Notes: a model not told the origin generated them from the sequence alone. Shown: positions 1 through 9,021, counted from the stretch's first letter. The stretch: DNA of 64,000 nt from Halothece sp. PCC 7418 (GCF_000317635.1 NC_019779.1:3286001-3350000), one strand, 5' to 3'. Numbers and translations are program-made.

Positions 1-78
1 TGGAGCAGATGCTTGCAGGTTTTCTGACTTTTGACCCAACTTCAGATACTGTTTGAGAGCCTTCCAAGGATTTTTCAT
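1..78 (-). CDS. Partial CDS, start of an unknown gene, third in the ParA-glutaminase operon
   Basis: The ATG at 78 overlaps the glutaminase stop codon as ATGA, the usual sign of translational coupling. The 26 visible residues begin MKNPWKALKQYLKLG and the frame stays open to the window edge. The stretch is basic and amphipathic, but too short to assign a family. A plus-strand reading of the same bases also gives a short open frame ending at 56, so the call rests mainly on the ATGA overlap and operon direction. Confidence 0.5.
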   Translation of the reverse strand, partial: MKNPWKALKQYLKLGQKSENLQASAP

Positions 79-1115
79 TGCCAACCATCTACATCATCAC
101 TGCCATTAATCCATTCCTGCAAGTCTTGCTTCGGGGAAGCCACATTGAAGGGATGAAGTCCAAAATCATCAGATAACTCTTGGCAAACTTTCACGCCACG
201 GAAACTATTGCCTTTGGAATCTAGGGGGGGTGAGAACGTACCAATTCCCATCTTATCGGGGGCAATGGCTGCAATGCCACCACCAACGCCGCTTTTAGCT
301 GGCATTCCCACTCGGTACGCCCACTCTCCCGAGCCGTCATACATACCGCAGGTTAGCATCACACTAATTACATCTTGCACATAATGTTCATCCAGTGCTC
401 GCTGTCCCGTGATCGGGTTAACTCCGCCATTAGCTAAGGTTGCCGATAGCATCGCTAAATCGCGAGCATTCACCTGAATAGAACATTGTTGAAAGTAAAG
501 GTCTAAAGTTTCATCAATTTTTTCGCTGACCATGCCAAAATTAAGCATCAGGTAAGCCATGGCACGATTGCGATGACCGGTTGATTTCTCTGATAAAAAC
601 ACCGCAACATCAATGTCATGATCGCGCCCCGTATAACGCTTAAACATTTCCAAAACTCGTTTTAAGCGTTCAGTTCCATCTTTGCCTTTCACTAAATCAG
701 TTGTAGCAATTGCCCCGGCGTTGACCATGGGATTATAAGGGCGGTTCGTCTCTTCATCCAAAACAATGGAATTAAACGCTTCTCCCGTCGGTTCAACACC
801 AATCTTACTATTCACATACTCCCGCCCATAATCTTCTAATGCTAAACCATAGATAAACGCTTTTGAGATCGACTGAATGGTAAATAATTCATTACAGTCT
901 CCGACTTCAAAACGTTGCCCTTGCGTGGTGAGCACACAAATACCAAATGATTCAGGATTGGCGATTGCCAACTCTGGGATATAGTCAGCGACTTTTCCTT
1001 CATTAAAGGAACGATATTTCTCATAAAGGTCATTGAGATAGTTCCGAAAGGGTGAAGTAACGGCGCTAATGGAGTTAGCAAGCGACTTAATATCTCCAGT
1101 TTTGTTTTGTGACAT
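75..1115 (-). CDS. glsA: Glutaminase (glutaminase A / serine-dependent family)
   Basis: Predicted to hydrolyse L-glutamine to glutamate and ammonia in the cytosol. The beta-lactamase-like Ser-x-x-Lys motif is present as QSISK (Ser82, Lys85), and further family landmarks are PYNPMVNAGAIA and KSGVGGGI. At 346 residues it is about 35 longer than the typical bacterial enzyme, with extra sequence at both ends. It lies 5 bp downstream of a ParA-like ATPase gene on the same strand and overlaps the next gene by ATGA, so the three are probably one transcript. Releasing ammonium from glutamine would link it to nitrogen or acid balance, but nothing here shows regulation. Family assignment is firm; physiological role is inferred. 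Confidence 0.93.
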   Translation of the reverse strand: MSQNKTGDIKSLANSISAVTSPFRNYLNDLYEKYRSFNEGKVADYIPELAIANPESFGICVLTTQGQRFEVGDCNELFTIQSISKAFIYGLALEDYGREYVNSKIGVEPTGEAFNSIVLDEETNRPYNPMVNAGAIATTDLVKGKDGTERLKRVLEMFKRYTGRDHDIDVAVFLSEKSTGHRNRAMAYLMLNFGMVSEKIDETLDLYFQQCSIQVNARDLAMLSATLANGGVNPITGQRALDEHYVQDVISVMLTCGMYDGSGEWAYRVGMPAKSGVGGGIAAIAPDKMGIGTFSPPLDSKGNSFRGVKVCQELSDDFGLHPFNVASPKQDLQEWINGSDDVDGWQ

Positions 1116-1120
1116 TTTAG

Positions 1121-1879
1121 CTATACCTCCGCGATGCGCTGCGCAACTTTACGAAATTCTTGACTAACGGGATGTTCGGGATACTTGCTGTAAAATACCC
1201 CTTCACTGGCCAGTTCTACGAGATCCTCTGAAAGCGGAAACACACCCACCACTGATTCTTGATAGGTGGCTTCGACTTTTTGAACAACGAGATCAGGATC
1301 AATTCGACTGTGGACTTTATTAATGGCGAGTAGCATTTTGCGGACATTTAATTCCCGCGCCACATCAACGGTTACTGCTGTACCTTGGTAATCTTGTTTA
1401 TCGGGTCGTAAAATGAGAATCACCAGATGGGAGAGAGAAATCGATAGAAAGGTTTCCTTTGATAATCCAGGATGGGTATCAATAAATAAGTAGTCCAGTT
1501 GATAAGATTTTACGAATTGACGTAAGCCATCATTCATTAACTTGACATCGTAGCCTTGCTGTAAAATGCGGGCAATGTCATCTGGTTTGATGCTGGATGG
1601 AATCAAAAATAACTGTCCGCTTCCCTCCTTGCCAACAGAAGCACTAACGTTATAAGTCACATCTTCAATGGGGCTTTCACCCCAAAGATAATTATTGAGG
1701 GTGGCGTGAGTCTGTTCGGGTTCTAAGCCCAATAGGCTATGAATGCCCGGAGAGGGAATATCTGTATCGACCACGCCAACTCGGTTACCGCGTAAGGCCA
1801 TGGCAGTGGCTAAATTTGCCGTGAAATTAGATTTACCTGTTCCCCCCCGATAGGAGTGGATTGCAATTACTTTTGGCAT
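1121..1879 (-). CDS. ParA/MinD-like P-loop ATPase with Arg in the signature position
   Basis: A 252-residue SIMIBI-class ATPase. The N-terminus carries a deviant Walker A as YRGGTGKSN (Arg11, Lys16), followed by VVDTDIPSPG and a Walker B/switch II region LDYLFIDTHPGLS. Classical ParA/MinD proteins have KGGxGKT, in which the first Lys reaches across the dimer; here it is Arg. The family moves or positions cargo, or acts as a regulatory switch; a MinD role is unlikely because no minC/minE lie nearby and I see no MinD-type C-terminal membrane-targeting helix. It is the first gene of a leftward operon with glutaminase. The ATG at 1879 follows an AT-rich leader without a strong Shine-Dalgarno. Function unknown. 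Confidence 0.85.
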   Translation of the reverse strand: MPKVIAIHSYRGGTGKSNFTANLATAMALRGNRVGVVDTDIPSPGIHSLLGLEPEQTHATLNNYLWGESPIEDVTYNVSASVGKEGSGQLFLIPSSIKPDDIARILQQGYDVKLMNDGLRQFVKSYQLDYLFIDTHPGLSKETFLSISLSHLVILILRPDKQDYQGTAVTVDVARELNVRKMLLAINKVHSRIDPDLVVQKVEATYQESVVGVFPLSEDLVELASEGVFYSKYPEHPVSQEFRKVAQRIAEV

Positions 1880-2242
1880 ACCGAATTTATGGTTTTTAAT
1901 AGGCAGAATTTATGGATGATCGAGCACGACAAAACCAGAGCCAGATTAAGCTCTAAGGTGTCAAATATCCCAACAGTTGGTGCATTGGAAAATCGAGGGA
2001 AATTTGATTAATAATGATTTGATCGCGATAATTACTTAAAAATAATTTTCTTTAATTAAATATAACTGATCATAAAAATATTCAACTGTATTTTTTGATA
2101 CAAAATAGTAGGAACGCTCAGGTTGTACTCTTTCCCAAGACAATCGTAGAGAGAGATCAAAGGTACAAAAAAATGTAAATCTAAGCCGTTACTGACGACT
2201 TAGATTTGAGGATTGGGAATTAATTAGACAGAGGCTTGAGAG
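1880..2242. other. Intergenic gap between ParA-like gene and hoxH
   Basis: About 360 bp without a gene. The right part holds the hox terminator (2167-2207). The rest is AT-rich and presumably contains the promoter of the leftward ParA-glutaminase operon. I see no tRNA, conserved ORF or clear operator. Confidence 0.6.
2167..2207 (-). terminator. Rho-independent terminator of the hox operon
   Basis: A perfect 9-bp stem (AAATCTAAG at 2177-2185 and CTTAGATTT at 2199-2207) with a 13-nt loop lies 36 bp past the hoxH stop. Read on the minus strand it is followed after three bases by seven T (2173 to 2167), as expected for an intrinsic terminator of leftward transcription. Confidence 0.8.
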
Positions 2243-3670
2243 TTAGTCGCGATAGACTTCATCAACCAAAGCGCGATCGCGATCAAAGAGTTGGATCTGT
2301 AAGGGCATTTGACCAACAGCATGAGTGGAACAACTTAAGCAAGGGTCAAAGGCACGAATCCCAGCTTCAACGCGATTGAGCATTCCCTCGGCGATTTCAT
2401 TGCCATTGATATAATGTTGGGCAATTTGCGTGATGGTTCGATTCATGGCGAGGTTATTTTGTCCCGTGGCAATGATCAGGTTCACTTTTTCAATCAGACC
2501 ATTTTCATTGACGTTGTAATGGTGAAAGAGGGTTCCCCGGGGGGCTTCACTGACACCAATGCCTTCTAAGGAATTAATCCCCGCTTCTGCACGCACCCGA
2601 GGCGACATTAAGTCGGGATCATACATGAACTGTTCAATCCGGTCGATCGCGCCTAAAATTTCCACTAACCGCGCATAGTGATAGAAGAAAGAAGAGGTGG
2701 CCACTCTTGCCCCAGCGCGATCGCGCAATTCTTGTAATTCTCGATCCGCAGCCTCTGTGCCAAACCGTTCACAGATATTCACCCGCGCTAAAGGACCGAC
2801 GCGATACATCCCATCAGGATATCCCATGGGTTTATAGTAGGGGAATTTGAGGTAAGACCAAGGCTCAACCGCTTCTCCGATAAAATCAGCGTAATTGTCC
2901 TCATGTAAGCCATCAGCGACAATATTGCCTTCGCTATCCATAAAGCGAATCTGACCGCCATAATGTTCCCAAGTGCCATCAGGGGCGACTAACCCCATAA
3001 ACAGAGAGGGAAATTTGCCAAAAACATCGGCTTCGGTGGAAAACTGGTCTAAGAGTTTCTTAAATAACGCCAGTGCTTGCTCTGTGGTTTGTCGGGCTTC
3101 AGGAAGACGCTCTAAAATCCAATTGCGTCCCTCTTCCGATAAGGGAGTCCGCACACCACCAGGAACCGCCCATGCAGCGTGAATTTTCCGTGCGCCTAAA
3201 ATCTCAATAATTTTTTGTCCAAATTGCCGTAAGCGAATACCCGCCCGCGCTAGTTCGGGATCAGACTGGATTAAACCAAACACATTCCGCGATTGCGGGT
3301 CACTGTCAAAGCCCAAGAGAAAGTCAGGGCTGCTGAGATGGAAGAAACTCAGGGCGTGAGACTGGGTAATCTGTCCGAGGTTCATCAACCGTCGTAATTT
3401 TTCTCCTGCTGGAGGAACTTGGACTGCAAGAATTTTATCGCCTGTTTTTGCCGAAGCGAGGAGGTGACTCACGGGACAAATGCCACAAATGCGGGCGGTA
3501 ATTCCTGCCATTTCAAACATCGGGCGACCTTCGCAGAATTTCTCAAACCCGCGAAATTCGACCACATGAAACTGGGCATTATCCACCTTTCCCTCGTCAT
3601 TGAGATAGACAGAGATTTTGGCGTGACCTTCGATGCGAGTGACGGGATCAATTGTTACTGTTTTTGCCAT
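2243..3670 (-). CDS. hoxH: Bidirectional [NiFe]-hydrogenase large subunit HoxH
   Basis: Carries the NiFe active site of the NAD(P)-linked bidirectional hydrogenase. The proximal motif [10 protein letters not shown] and the distal motif [10 protein letters not shown] supply the four cysteine ligands. The protein continues past the distal His with an extension starting AVGQMP, which the HoxW endopeptidase normally removes after nickel insertion. I start at ATG 3670 ([16 protein letters not shown], 475 aa), preceded by AGGAGAAAAA; an in-frame start 24 bp upstream lacks this site and would overlap hoxY by 8 bp. Last gene of hoxEFUYH and followed by an intrinsic terminator. Confidence 0.97.
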   Translation of the reverse strand: MAKTVTIDPVTRIEGHAKISVYLNDEGKVDNAQFHVVEFRGFEKFCEGRPMFEMAGITARICGICPVSHLLASAKTGDKILAVQVPPAGEKLRRLMNLGQITQSHALSFFHLSSPDFLLGFDSDPQSRNVFGLIQSDPELARAGIRLRQFGQKIIEILGARKIHAAWAVPGGVRTPLSEEGRNWILERLPEARQTTEQALALFKKLLDQFSTEADVFGKFPSLFMGLVAPDGTWEHYGGQIRFMDSEGNIVADGLHEDNYADFIGEAVEPWSYLKFPYYKPMGYPDGMYRVGPLARVNICERFGTEAADRELQELRDRAGARVATSSFFYHYARLVEILGAIDRIEQFMYDPDLMSPRVRAEAGINSLEGIGVSEAPRGTLFHHYNVNENGLIEKVNLIIATGQNNLAMNRTITQIAQHYINGNEIAEGMLNRVEAGIRAFDPCLSCSTHAVGQMPLQIQLFDRDRALVDEVYRD

Positions 3671-3686
3671 TATTTTTCTCCTAATC

Positions 3687-4235
3687 TCAACCAAATTTGA
3701 GCATTTCTCGTCCAGTCATGTCTGGATTTTTTGCCTCTAGCAACGGCGCGATCGCGCTTTGAATCCGTTCTGCTGAAGGGGGACAACCGGGTAAATAAAG
3801 ATCCACATTGACCACCTCATGCACAGGACGCACTTCATCTAATAATTCGGGGACAATCCCAGGGGCGTGGGGAAGTTGTCGCGAATCGTCTCCCAATTCC
3901 AAGTAACAGCGTTTGAGGGTGCCATCCGTTTGCCCTTGTAAGTTCCGCATGGCGGGAACATTTGCCGTTACTGCACAATCCCCAAAGGACACCAAAAGTT
4001 TTGTTTTCTTGCGGACTTCTTGAATGAGTTCGAGGTTGTCCTCATTCGCAACCGCCCCTTCCACTAAACAGACATCCACATTTTCAGGATACTCTTTATA
4101 ATCCGATCCCACCGGGGAATAGACGATATCCACGTGCTGGGCGAGTTCAATGAGCCATTCATCCAAATCTAAAAACGACATATGACAACCCGAACATCCC
4201 GCAAGCCAGATCGTTGCAAACTTTATCTTGTCCAT
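3687..4235 (-). CDS. hoxY: Bidirectional hydrogenase small subunit HoxY
   Basis: Partners HoxH and carries the proximal FeS cluster that passes electrons to the diaphorase. Cluster ligands are visible in [12 protein letters not shown] near the N-terminus, [12 protein letters not shown] in the middle and [11 protein letters not shown] near the end. The start is ATG 4235 ([13 protein letters not shown], 182 aa), with AGAAAAAAG upstream; it overlaps the last 13 bases of hoxU. The frame is open further upstream, but that stretch is out-of-frame hoxU and does not look like hydrogenase. Length fits the short HoxY type. Confidence 0.96.
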   Translation of the reverse strand: MDKIKFATIWLAGCSGCHMSFLDLDEWLIELAQHVDIVYSPVGSDYKEYPENVDVCLVEGAVANEDNLELIQEVRKKTKLLVSFGDCAVTANVPAMRNLQGQTDGTLKRCYLELGDDSRQLPHAPGIVPELLDEVRPVHEVVNVDLYLPGCPPSAERIQSAIAPLLEAKNPDMTGREMLKFG

Positions 4236-4942
4236 TCTTTTTTCTCCCGTGCTGTCACTAAAAATTCTAACTTGGCGCGATCGCGCTCCATTTCGGCGAC
4301 GGTTACCCCTTTCCGGAAAATCGCCCCAGTGGGACAAGCATCGACACACTTTCCGCAAGCGGTACAAGCATCCACGTCTCCCCAAGGCTGACTTAAGCCT
4401 GTCACCACTTTACAGGTTTCCCCTCGTTCGGCAACATCCCAAACGTGCGCCCCTTCAATTTCATCGCAAACGCGCACACACCGGGTACATAACACACAAC
4501 GGTTGCGATCTATGCCAAAGCGTTCATGAGAGACATCCACATCGCGATCGCTGGGGAAACGATAGCTAAAGCGGGTATGATCCATTCCCACCTCAACGGC
4601 TAAATCTTGCAACTCACAGTTCTCATTTGCCACACAAATCGCACAAACATGATTCCCCTCCGCAAAGAGCATTTCCACCACCATCTTCCGATATTCTTGC
4701 AAACGGGGGGTGTTGGTGTGGACTTTCATCTCTTCACTCACTTCCGTTACACAAGCTGGAAGCAATTTATTAATCCCTTCTATTTCCACCAAACAGAGGC
4801 GACACGCGCCCACATCGGAAACCCCTTCTAGGTGGCATAATACTGGAATCCGAATTCCCGCTTCTTGCGAAGCCTGTAAAATTGTTGATCCAGCCTCCAC
4901 AGCCACATCAACATCATCAATTGTCAGCGTTGTTACTGCCAT
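4223..4942 (-). CDS. hoxU: Hydrogenase diaphorase subunit HoxU (NuoG-like ferredoxin domain)
   Basis: Electron-transfer subunit with several FeS clusters, related to the N-terminus of NuoG. In order: a plant-type 2Fe-2S domain with cysteines in PVLCHLEG, GACRLC and LPACVTE; a His-Cys3 4Fe-4S site in GNHVCAICVANENC; and two 4Fe-4S ferredoxin motifs, CVLCTRCVRVCD and CTACGKCVDACPTGA. 239 residues, normal for HoxU. ATG 4942 has GGAGAACAAAG just upstream. It lies 26 bp after hoxF and overlaps hoxY. Confidence 0.96.
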   Translation of the reverse strand: MAVTTLTIDDVDVAVEAGSTILQASQEAGIRIPVLCHLEGVSDVGACRLCLVEIEGINKLLPACVTEVSEEMKVHTNTPRLQEYRKMVVEMLFAEGNHVCAICVANENCELQDLAVEVGMDHTRFSYRFPSDRDVDVSHERFGIDRNRCVLCTRCVRVCDEIEGAHVWDVAERGETCKVVTGLSQPWGDVDACTACGKCVDACPTGAIFRKGVTVAEMERDRAKLEFLVTAREKKEWTR

Positions 4943-4968
4943 TCTTTGTTCTCCTCTCCAGACTGACT

Positions 4969-6585
4969 TTATACTTTACTCATCACCGGCTGTAGCAGGT
5001 CTTGATACTCAGACTCAAAATAGCGTAAGGTACTCAAGACGGGATTCGGCGATGTTTGCCCCAAACCGCACAAACTGGTTGCTTTTACCATGTCGCAGAG
5101 TTCTTGCAGTTTCGCCAAATCAGCGTCCGTAGCTTGTTCCGCGAGTATTTTTTTGAGCAGATCGTACATTTGTACGGTTCCCGCCCGACAAGGAATGCAC
5201 TTGCCACAACTTTCTTCTTGACAGAATTCCATGTAATACTTGGCAACCCCAACCATACTGGTGTCTTGATCCATGACCACCATGCCACCAGATCCCATCA
5301 TAGAACCCACGGCGGACAGCGATTCGTAATCGACAGAAATATTGAGTTGATCCGCAGGGATACAGCCTCCAGAAGGACCCCCCGTTTGCACGGCTTTCAC
5401 TTGACCGCCATTGGGAACCCCTCCGCCCATTTCTTCGACAATTTCTCGCAGGGTAATGCCCATGGGCACTTCAATTAAACCGTTATAAACCACGTTTCCT
5501 GTTAGAGAGAAAATCTTGGTGCCTTTACTCTTCTCCGTCCCGATGCTTGCATACCAGTCCGATCCTTTGGTGATAATGGGGGCAATATTACCCAGGGTTT
5601 CCACATTATTAATCAAGGTAGGTTTACCATATAGACCCACGACAGCCGGATAAGGAGGACGGGGGCGAGGGGTACCGCGTCCGCCTGAAACCGAAGCAAT
5701 GAGAGCCGTTTCTTCCCCACAAACAAATGCACCCGCCCCAACGCGGATTTCTACGGAGAAGTTAATAGCAGACCCGAAAATTTGCGAACCGAGGACATTA
5801 TTGCGTTTGGCTTGCTTAATCGCTTTTTCTAGGCGAGAAATGGCTAACGGATACTCTGCGCGAACATAAATAAAACCGTGGTCTGCTCCCACAGCATAGC
5901 CCGCGATCGCCATTCCTTCTAAAATTCGATGGGGATCACTCTCCAAAACACTCCGATCCATAAACGCCCCGGGGTCGCCTTCATCCGCGTTACAAATCAC
6001 ATACTTTTGTCCAGGAGGCATTTTTGCCACCGTTGACCATTTCAGCCCAGTGGGGAAACCCGCCCCACCGCGACCCCGCAGCCCAGAGCGCGTAATTTCT
6101 TGCACTACCTCTTCGGGGGACATTTCAAAGAGGCTCTTGTATAAGCCCTGATAGCCCCCAATGGCGAGATACTCGTCAATGCTTTCTGGATCGATTTGAC
6201 CACTATGTTCTCGGACAATTTGCACTTGATGGCTGAAGAAGGGATGATTGGGATTCCCTGGCGCTGCGGTGACCTCTTCCCCCTGTAGCCCTTTAATAAT
6301 GGATGGGGCTTGTTCGGGAGTCACTTTTTCGTAAAGTTTATACTGGTCAGGGTCTTGACTATTTTCCACTTCCACAATCGGCCCCTGACCGCAAAAGCCC
6401 ATACAACCGACGCTCACCACTTGCACATCATCTAAGTGGGCTTCTTTAACGGCTTTTTGCATTGCTTTGTGGACGGCGAGGGAACTGGAAGCCTGACAGC
6501 CTGTGGAGGTACAACAATAGACACGGGTGGTTTTTCTTTTTTGTCGTGCTTCCTCTGCCCAGTTGTTAAATTCTGCCCATTCCAT
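4969..6585 (-). CDS. hoxF: Hydrogenase diaphorase subunit HoxF (FMN and NAD(H) site)
   Basis: NuoF-like subunit that binds FMN and NAD(P)H and a 4Fe-4S cluster. The N-terminal thioredoxin-like 2Fe-2S domain has CCTSTGC and GCMGFCG. The nucleotide and flavin region contains [10 protein letters not shown] and [13 protein letters not shown]. The C-terminal cluster motif is [13 protein letters not shown] plus a later Cys in [13 protein letters not shown] take ATG 6585 ([13 protein letters not shown], 538 aa); the frame is open for 34 more codons, but those overlap hoxE. The start has AGGAGAAAT inside the hoxE 3' end and only one base separates the genes. Confidence 0.96.
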   Translation of the reverse strand: MEWAEFNNWAEEARQKRKTTRVYCCTSTGCQASSSLAVHKAMQKAVKEAHLDDVQVVSVGCMGFCGQGPIVEVENSQDPDQYKLYEKVTPEQAPSIIKGLQGEEVTAAPGNPNHPFFSHQVQIVREHSGQIDPESIDEYLAIGGYQGLYKSLFEMSPEEVVQEITRSGLRGRGGAGFPTGLKWSTVAKMPPGQKYVICNADEGDPGAFMDRSVLESDPHRILEGMAIAGYAVGADHGFIYVRAEYPLAISRLEKAIKQAKRNNVLGSQIFGSAINFSVEIRVGAGAFVCGEETALIASVSGGRGTPRPRPPYPAVVGLYGKPTLINNVETLGNIAPIITKGSDWYASIGTEKSKGTKIFSLTGNVVYNGLIEVPMGITLREIVEEMGGGVPNGGQVKAVQTGGPSGGCIPADQLNISVDYESLSAVGSMMGSGGMVVMDQDTSMVGVAKYYMEFCQEESCGKCIPCRAGTVQMYDLLKKILAEQATDADLAKLQELCDMVKATSLCGLGQTSPNPVLSTLRYFESEYQDLLQPVMSKV

Positions 6586-6586
6586 A

Positions 6587-7102
6587 TTATTTCTCCTCTT
6601 GCCATTCGTGTAACTTTTTGCTGACACTCTCGGTGTCTTGCTGCCCAGCAACTGTCCCATCAAAAACGATCGCGGGGGCAATGCCACAAGCCCCGATACA
6701 ACGAGCGGTTACTAAAGAGACTTGACCATCTTCGGTGGTTTCTCCGGCAGTGATTTTGAATTCTTTTTCGAGATTGGATAAGATTTTGTCGCTGCCTTTG
6801 ACATAACAAGCGGTTCCCATACAAACCACACAAGTATGAGCGCCACCAGGCTTCAGCATGAAAAGATGGTAGAATGTGGCGACACCATAAACCCGACTCA
6901 AGGGGAGTTTTAAGTGCTTAGCAACATAGGCGAGGACATCTTCCTCTAAATAACCAAATGCTTCTTGTGCTTTGTGTAAGACTTCGATTAACGCATCTTG
7001 GCGATATTGCGCCCGTTTCATGGTCACATCCAAGACGCGAAACCGTTTATCTTTTTCTTTGGGAGCTTGCTCCGTTTGAGTTGTCTTTGTTGCAGTTGTC
7101 AT
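6587..7102 (-). CDS. hoxE: Hydrogenase diaphorase subunit HoxE (NuoE-like)
   Basis: First gene of the operon; a 171-residue thioredoxin-fold 2Fe-2S protein equivalent to NuoE. The four cluster cysteines follow the NuoE spacing, Cys-x4-Cys in CMGTAC and Cys-x3-Cys in RCIGACG. In the bidirectional hydrogenase HoxE joins HoxF and HoxU as the electron-input module. No extra ORFs are interspersed among the five hox genes, unlike some cyanobacteria. The hyp accessory genes and a canonical hoxW are not in this window. Confidence 0.95.
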   Translation of the reverse strand: MTTATKTTQTEQAPKEKDKRFRVLDVTMKRAQYRQDALIEVLHKAQEAFGYLEEDVLAYVAKHLKLPLSRVYGVATFYHLFMLKPGGAHTCVVCMGTACYVKGSDKILSNLEKEFKITAGETTEDGQVSLVTARCIGACGIAPAIVFDGTVAGQQDTESVSKKLHEWQEEK

Positions 7103-7464
7103 GATAAAATGGAAAGCAGCTTTATGCTATTTACACGCTTGCCACAGGAAAAACTGCTGCCACACCACACCTGTAGCCAGCGCGATCGCGTGCCTGCTTT
7201 AATAATTGTTGAGATGGTTGAAGTTTTGCTTTCAGGTTGATCCGCTAAACTCCTATTTACTATTAGAAAATAAGCACGGCTAAAATAGTTCCGTGCGAAG
7301 TAAATCTTAATAGGTCTTATTAATCATTGACATTTTCGCCAACCCTAAGGAATGACGATTGTTTCGTTAGTTAGACATTTTTGACTTCTCCTCGCTCTAA
7401 AGAGACGAGGATTCTAAGAGGTGGCTTCGCAACGGGACGGGGCTTTCAGGGTGCTGAAATGAAT
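7103..7464. other. Gap between hoxE and the tnpB element
   Basis: The right part (about 7384-7464) is the downstream end of the tnpB element. The left part (7103-7380) must contain the hox promoter; it holds one HIP1 site near 7180 and an AT-rich stretch, but I could not identify a convincing promoter or a LexA/AbrB-type operator by eye. Confidence 0.5.
7390..7410. repeat. Right-end subterminal hairpin of the tnpB element
   Basis: CCTCG at 7390-7394 pairs with CGAGG at 7406-7410; inner CTCT and AGAG extend the stem around an AA loop, leaving A7405 as a bulge. On the tnpB strand it is followed by AGAAGTCAA, resembling right ends of cyanobacterial IS200/IS605 elements as I recall them. Confidence 0.65.
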
Positions 7465-8757
7465 TCAGCACACAGCCCCTCTTAAAAACCTCGTTGCTCC
7501 GCTCTTTCTCTTAGAGTTCCAGATGTACAGTCTGGATGGCAGAGTCAAAGCTGCCCTACTGACCTTGACTAGGACTAATCCTAGCTGTATCTCTACTTTT
7601 CGGAGGATGTTAGCTGCTGCGTTTGCATCGGCATTTACAATTCTTCCTTTTGAATCTTGATAGCAACCTCTCTTTACTCGCTTTCCTGACGGTTGCCACC
7701 TTTCGGGTTTCTCGCCGAATGTCGGTAGCAAATCACGATCTAGAAAAGAGGCTTTTGAGGTATAAGACTCTTCAGTTTCTACAAACTCAATTCCATTTTC
7801 CTCTGCTAATTGTTGAATCTGATTCTTTAACTTAGCTGTGGGAATCTGGACAAAGTTTTGATTATTTTTGTGTCCTATATTGATCCCTTGACGCTGACCT
7901 TTATTCCAACCGAAAACGATGATCCCTATATCTTTATTAAGACAATAGTTAATCACCATCTTCGCTGCCTTGTTTACAGCATCTCGAACTTGGCGGTTTC
8001 GTTTTTCGGTGATTCTAGCTAACTCAAAGTCCCAATAACCTTGAGGTTTTCCCTTTTTAAGAGAAGACACTCGGCGGTTATAGTTCTGATTTAGAGATTT
8101 AAGTTTTCTCCCATCAATGATGAAAGACTCTCCAATGGTGGAAACACAAGTTAACCAGTTATCCAAGCCTGGATCAACCCCTAGTGCTTCGGTAGAATTA
8201 ACTGTAGTTTTGACTTCAGGTCTTTCATACACCCATTCCACATAAAACTCTCGGTTTCTAGGAATAATTCTTAACTCTTTAATGCTCTCCCATTCTAGAT
8301 TAGAAGGGAAAGGAACAAAAAACTCTGATCGACCAAACCACGCTTTAATTGTTTTTCCTAGCGGGATTCTGATTTGACCATCTTTTAACTTCAGAGCTTG
8401 TTTTGGATAGGAAGCAACCGCCATTCCTCCTTTACCCTTATAGTTGGGGAGTTTAGGATGATTACTAATTTCTCCTTTGAAAAAGGCTTTTCTCAAACCC
8501 TTATAGGACTTAAAAGATTCTGCGACGCTTCTAAGAATCTGTTGAGCGCATTGAGAGTAGAGGGCTTTGAAGTTAACTTGTTGTTTTAGGACTTCTTCTG
8601 GTTCATATTTTCCAATGATCCGACCTTCATTAAAGAAAGTTTGACGGGCATAATAGATTCCACAATTTGTTAGATTATTAGCCGTATAGCAAATATGTTC
8701 TAATATGGGAATGACCTCAGAGCTTGGTTTAATTCGATTTTGCTGGCATCTGTACAT
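7465..8757 (-). CDS. tnpB: TnpB-family RNA-guided nuclease, variant RuvC-II, no zinc finger
   Basis: 430 residues. RuvC-I is GVDPGLDNWL (Asp195) and RuvC-III is NADANAAANI (Asp377). The usual RuvC-II Glu is absent: that strand reads IIVFGWNKGQRQ, with Gly283. A conserved VETEESYTSKASFLD block (Glu328-330) follows and could supply the acid. The region between it and RuvC-III has one Cys, so the CxxC zinc finger of classical TnpB is missing. This subtype is common in cyanobacteria and lacks neither length nor RuvC Asp residues, so I regard it as intact. Known TnpB proteins cut DNA guided by an RNA from the element's end; activity here is inferred. Confidence 0.88.
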   Translation of the reverse strand: MYRCQQNRIKPSSEVIPILEHICYTANNLTNCGIYYARQTFFNEGRIIGKYEPEEVLKQQVNFKALYSQCAQQILRSVAESFKSYKGLRKAFFKGEISNHPKLPNYKGKGGMAVASYPKQALKLKDGQIRIPLGKTIKAWFGRSEFFVPFPSNLEWESIKELRIIPRNREFYVEWVYERPEVKTTVNSTEALGVDPGLDNWLTCVSTIGESFIIDGRKLKSLNQNYNRRVSSLKKGKPQGYWDFELARITEKRNRQVRDAVNKAAKMVINYCLNKDIGIIVFGWNKGQRQGINIGHKNNQNFVQIPTAKLKNQIQQLAEENGIEFVETEESYTSKASFLDRDLLPTFGEKPERWQPSGKRVKRGCYQDSKGRIVNADANAAANILRKVEIQLGLVLVKVSRAALTLPSRLYIWNSKRKSGATRFLRGAVC

Positions 8758-8814
8758 GGTAGATCATTTAATCGGTTAGAATTATTATAGCATAAATTAA
8801 TCCAATGGGTGACA

Positions 8815-8967
8815 ATGCAAAAACAAAGACTGAGTATGCGAGTAGAAGTCTCTAGAATCGAAAAGCTACGACTATACGCAAGATATAAAAGAAAAACAAT
8901 GACTCAGCTAGTAGAGGACTGGATTGATACTTTAGAAATGCCGAATTACAAGGACACAGAAGGCTAA
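8815..8967 (+). CDS. Small ribbon-helix-helix-like protein inside the tnpB element
   Basis: A 50-residue ORF, divergent from tnpB with 57 bp between the two starts. It begins MQKQRLSMRVEVSRIEKL and continues with YKRKTMTQLVEDWID, a beta-strand then two helices in the order of CopG/Arc-type DNA-binding domains. It stays within the element's hairpins, so it probably travels with tnpB. The shared AT-rich gap contains TATAAT-like boxes on both strands, so binding there to control tnpB is plausible. No strong Shine-Dalgarno is seen before the ATG. Function is inferred. Confidence 0.6.
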   Translation: MQKQRLSMRVEVSRIEKLRLYARYKRKTMTQLVEDWIDTLEMPNYKDTEG

Positions 8968-8981
8968 AGCCTTTAAGTGTC
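8953..8981. repeat. Two-part hairpin at the 3' end of the small RHH gene
   Basis: GACAC (8953-8957) pairs with GTGTC (8977-8981), and AGGC (8961-8964) with GCCT (8969-8972) around a TAAA loop that contains the stop codon. It could be a transcription end or part of the element's left-end structure. Confidence 0.5.
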
Positions 8982-8987
8982 ATTCAT

Positions 8988-9008
8988 CCCTCGATTTCAA
9001 ATCGAGGG
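8988..9008. repeat. Left-end subterminal hairpin of the tnpB element
   Basis: CCCTCGAT (8988-8995) pairs perfectly with ATCGAGGG (9001-9008) around a 5-nt loop. Its place beyond the small gene, opposite the hairpin at 7390-7410, marks the other end of the element. Confidence 0.65.
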
Positions 9009-9021
9009 CTTTCTGGCTGAG

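Larger units (their letters stand above)
7384..9010 (-). mobile_element. tnpB-only IS200/IS605-type element
   Basis: A tnpB gene and a divergent small gene lie between two subterminal hairpins typical of this superfamily (7390-7410 and 8988-9008). No tnpA (Y1 transposase) is present, so mobility would depend on a TnpA supplied in trans. The outer boundaries are estimates, because these elements leave no target duplication. The region past the tnpB stop toward 7384 is where a guide (omega) RNA would normally end. Confidence 0.75.

Noticed and set aside
3-56. Plus-strand end of a gene (EQMLAGFLTFDPTSDTV then stop)
   Set aside because: Possible, but the minus-strand ATGA overlap with glutaminase is the stronger reading of these bases.
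3419-3700. Plus-strand frames opposite the hox genes
   Set aside because: They are antisense shadows of clearly conserved hydrogenase genes.
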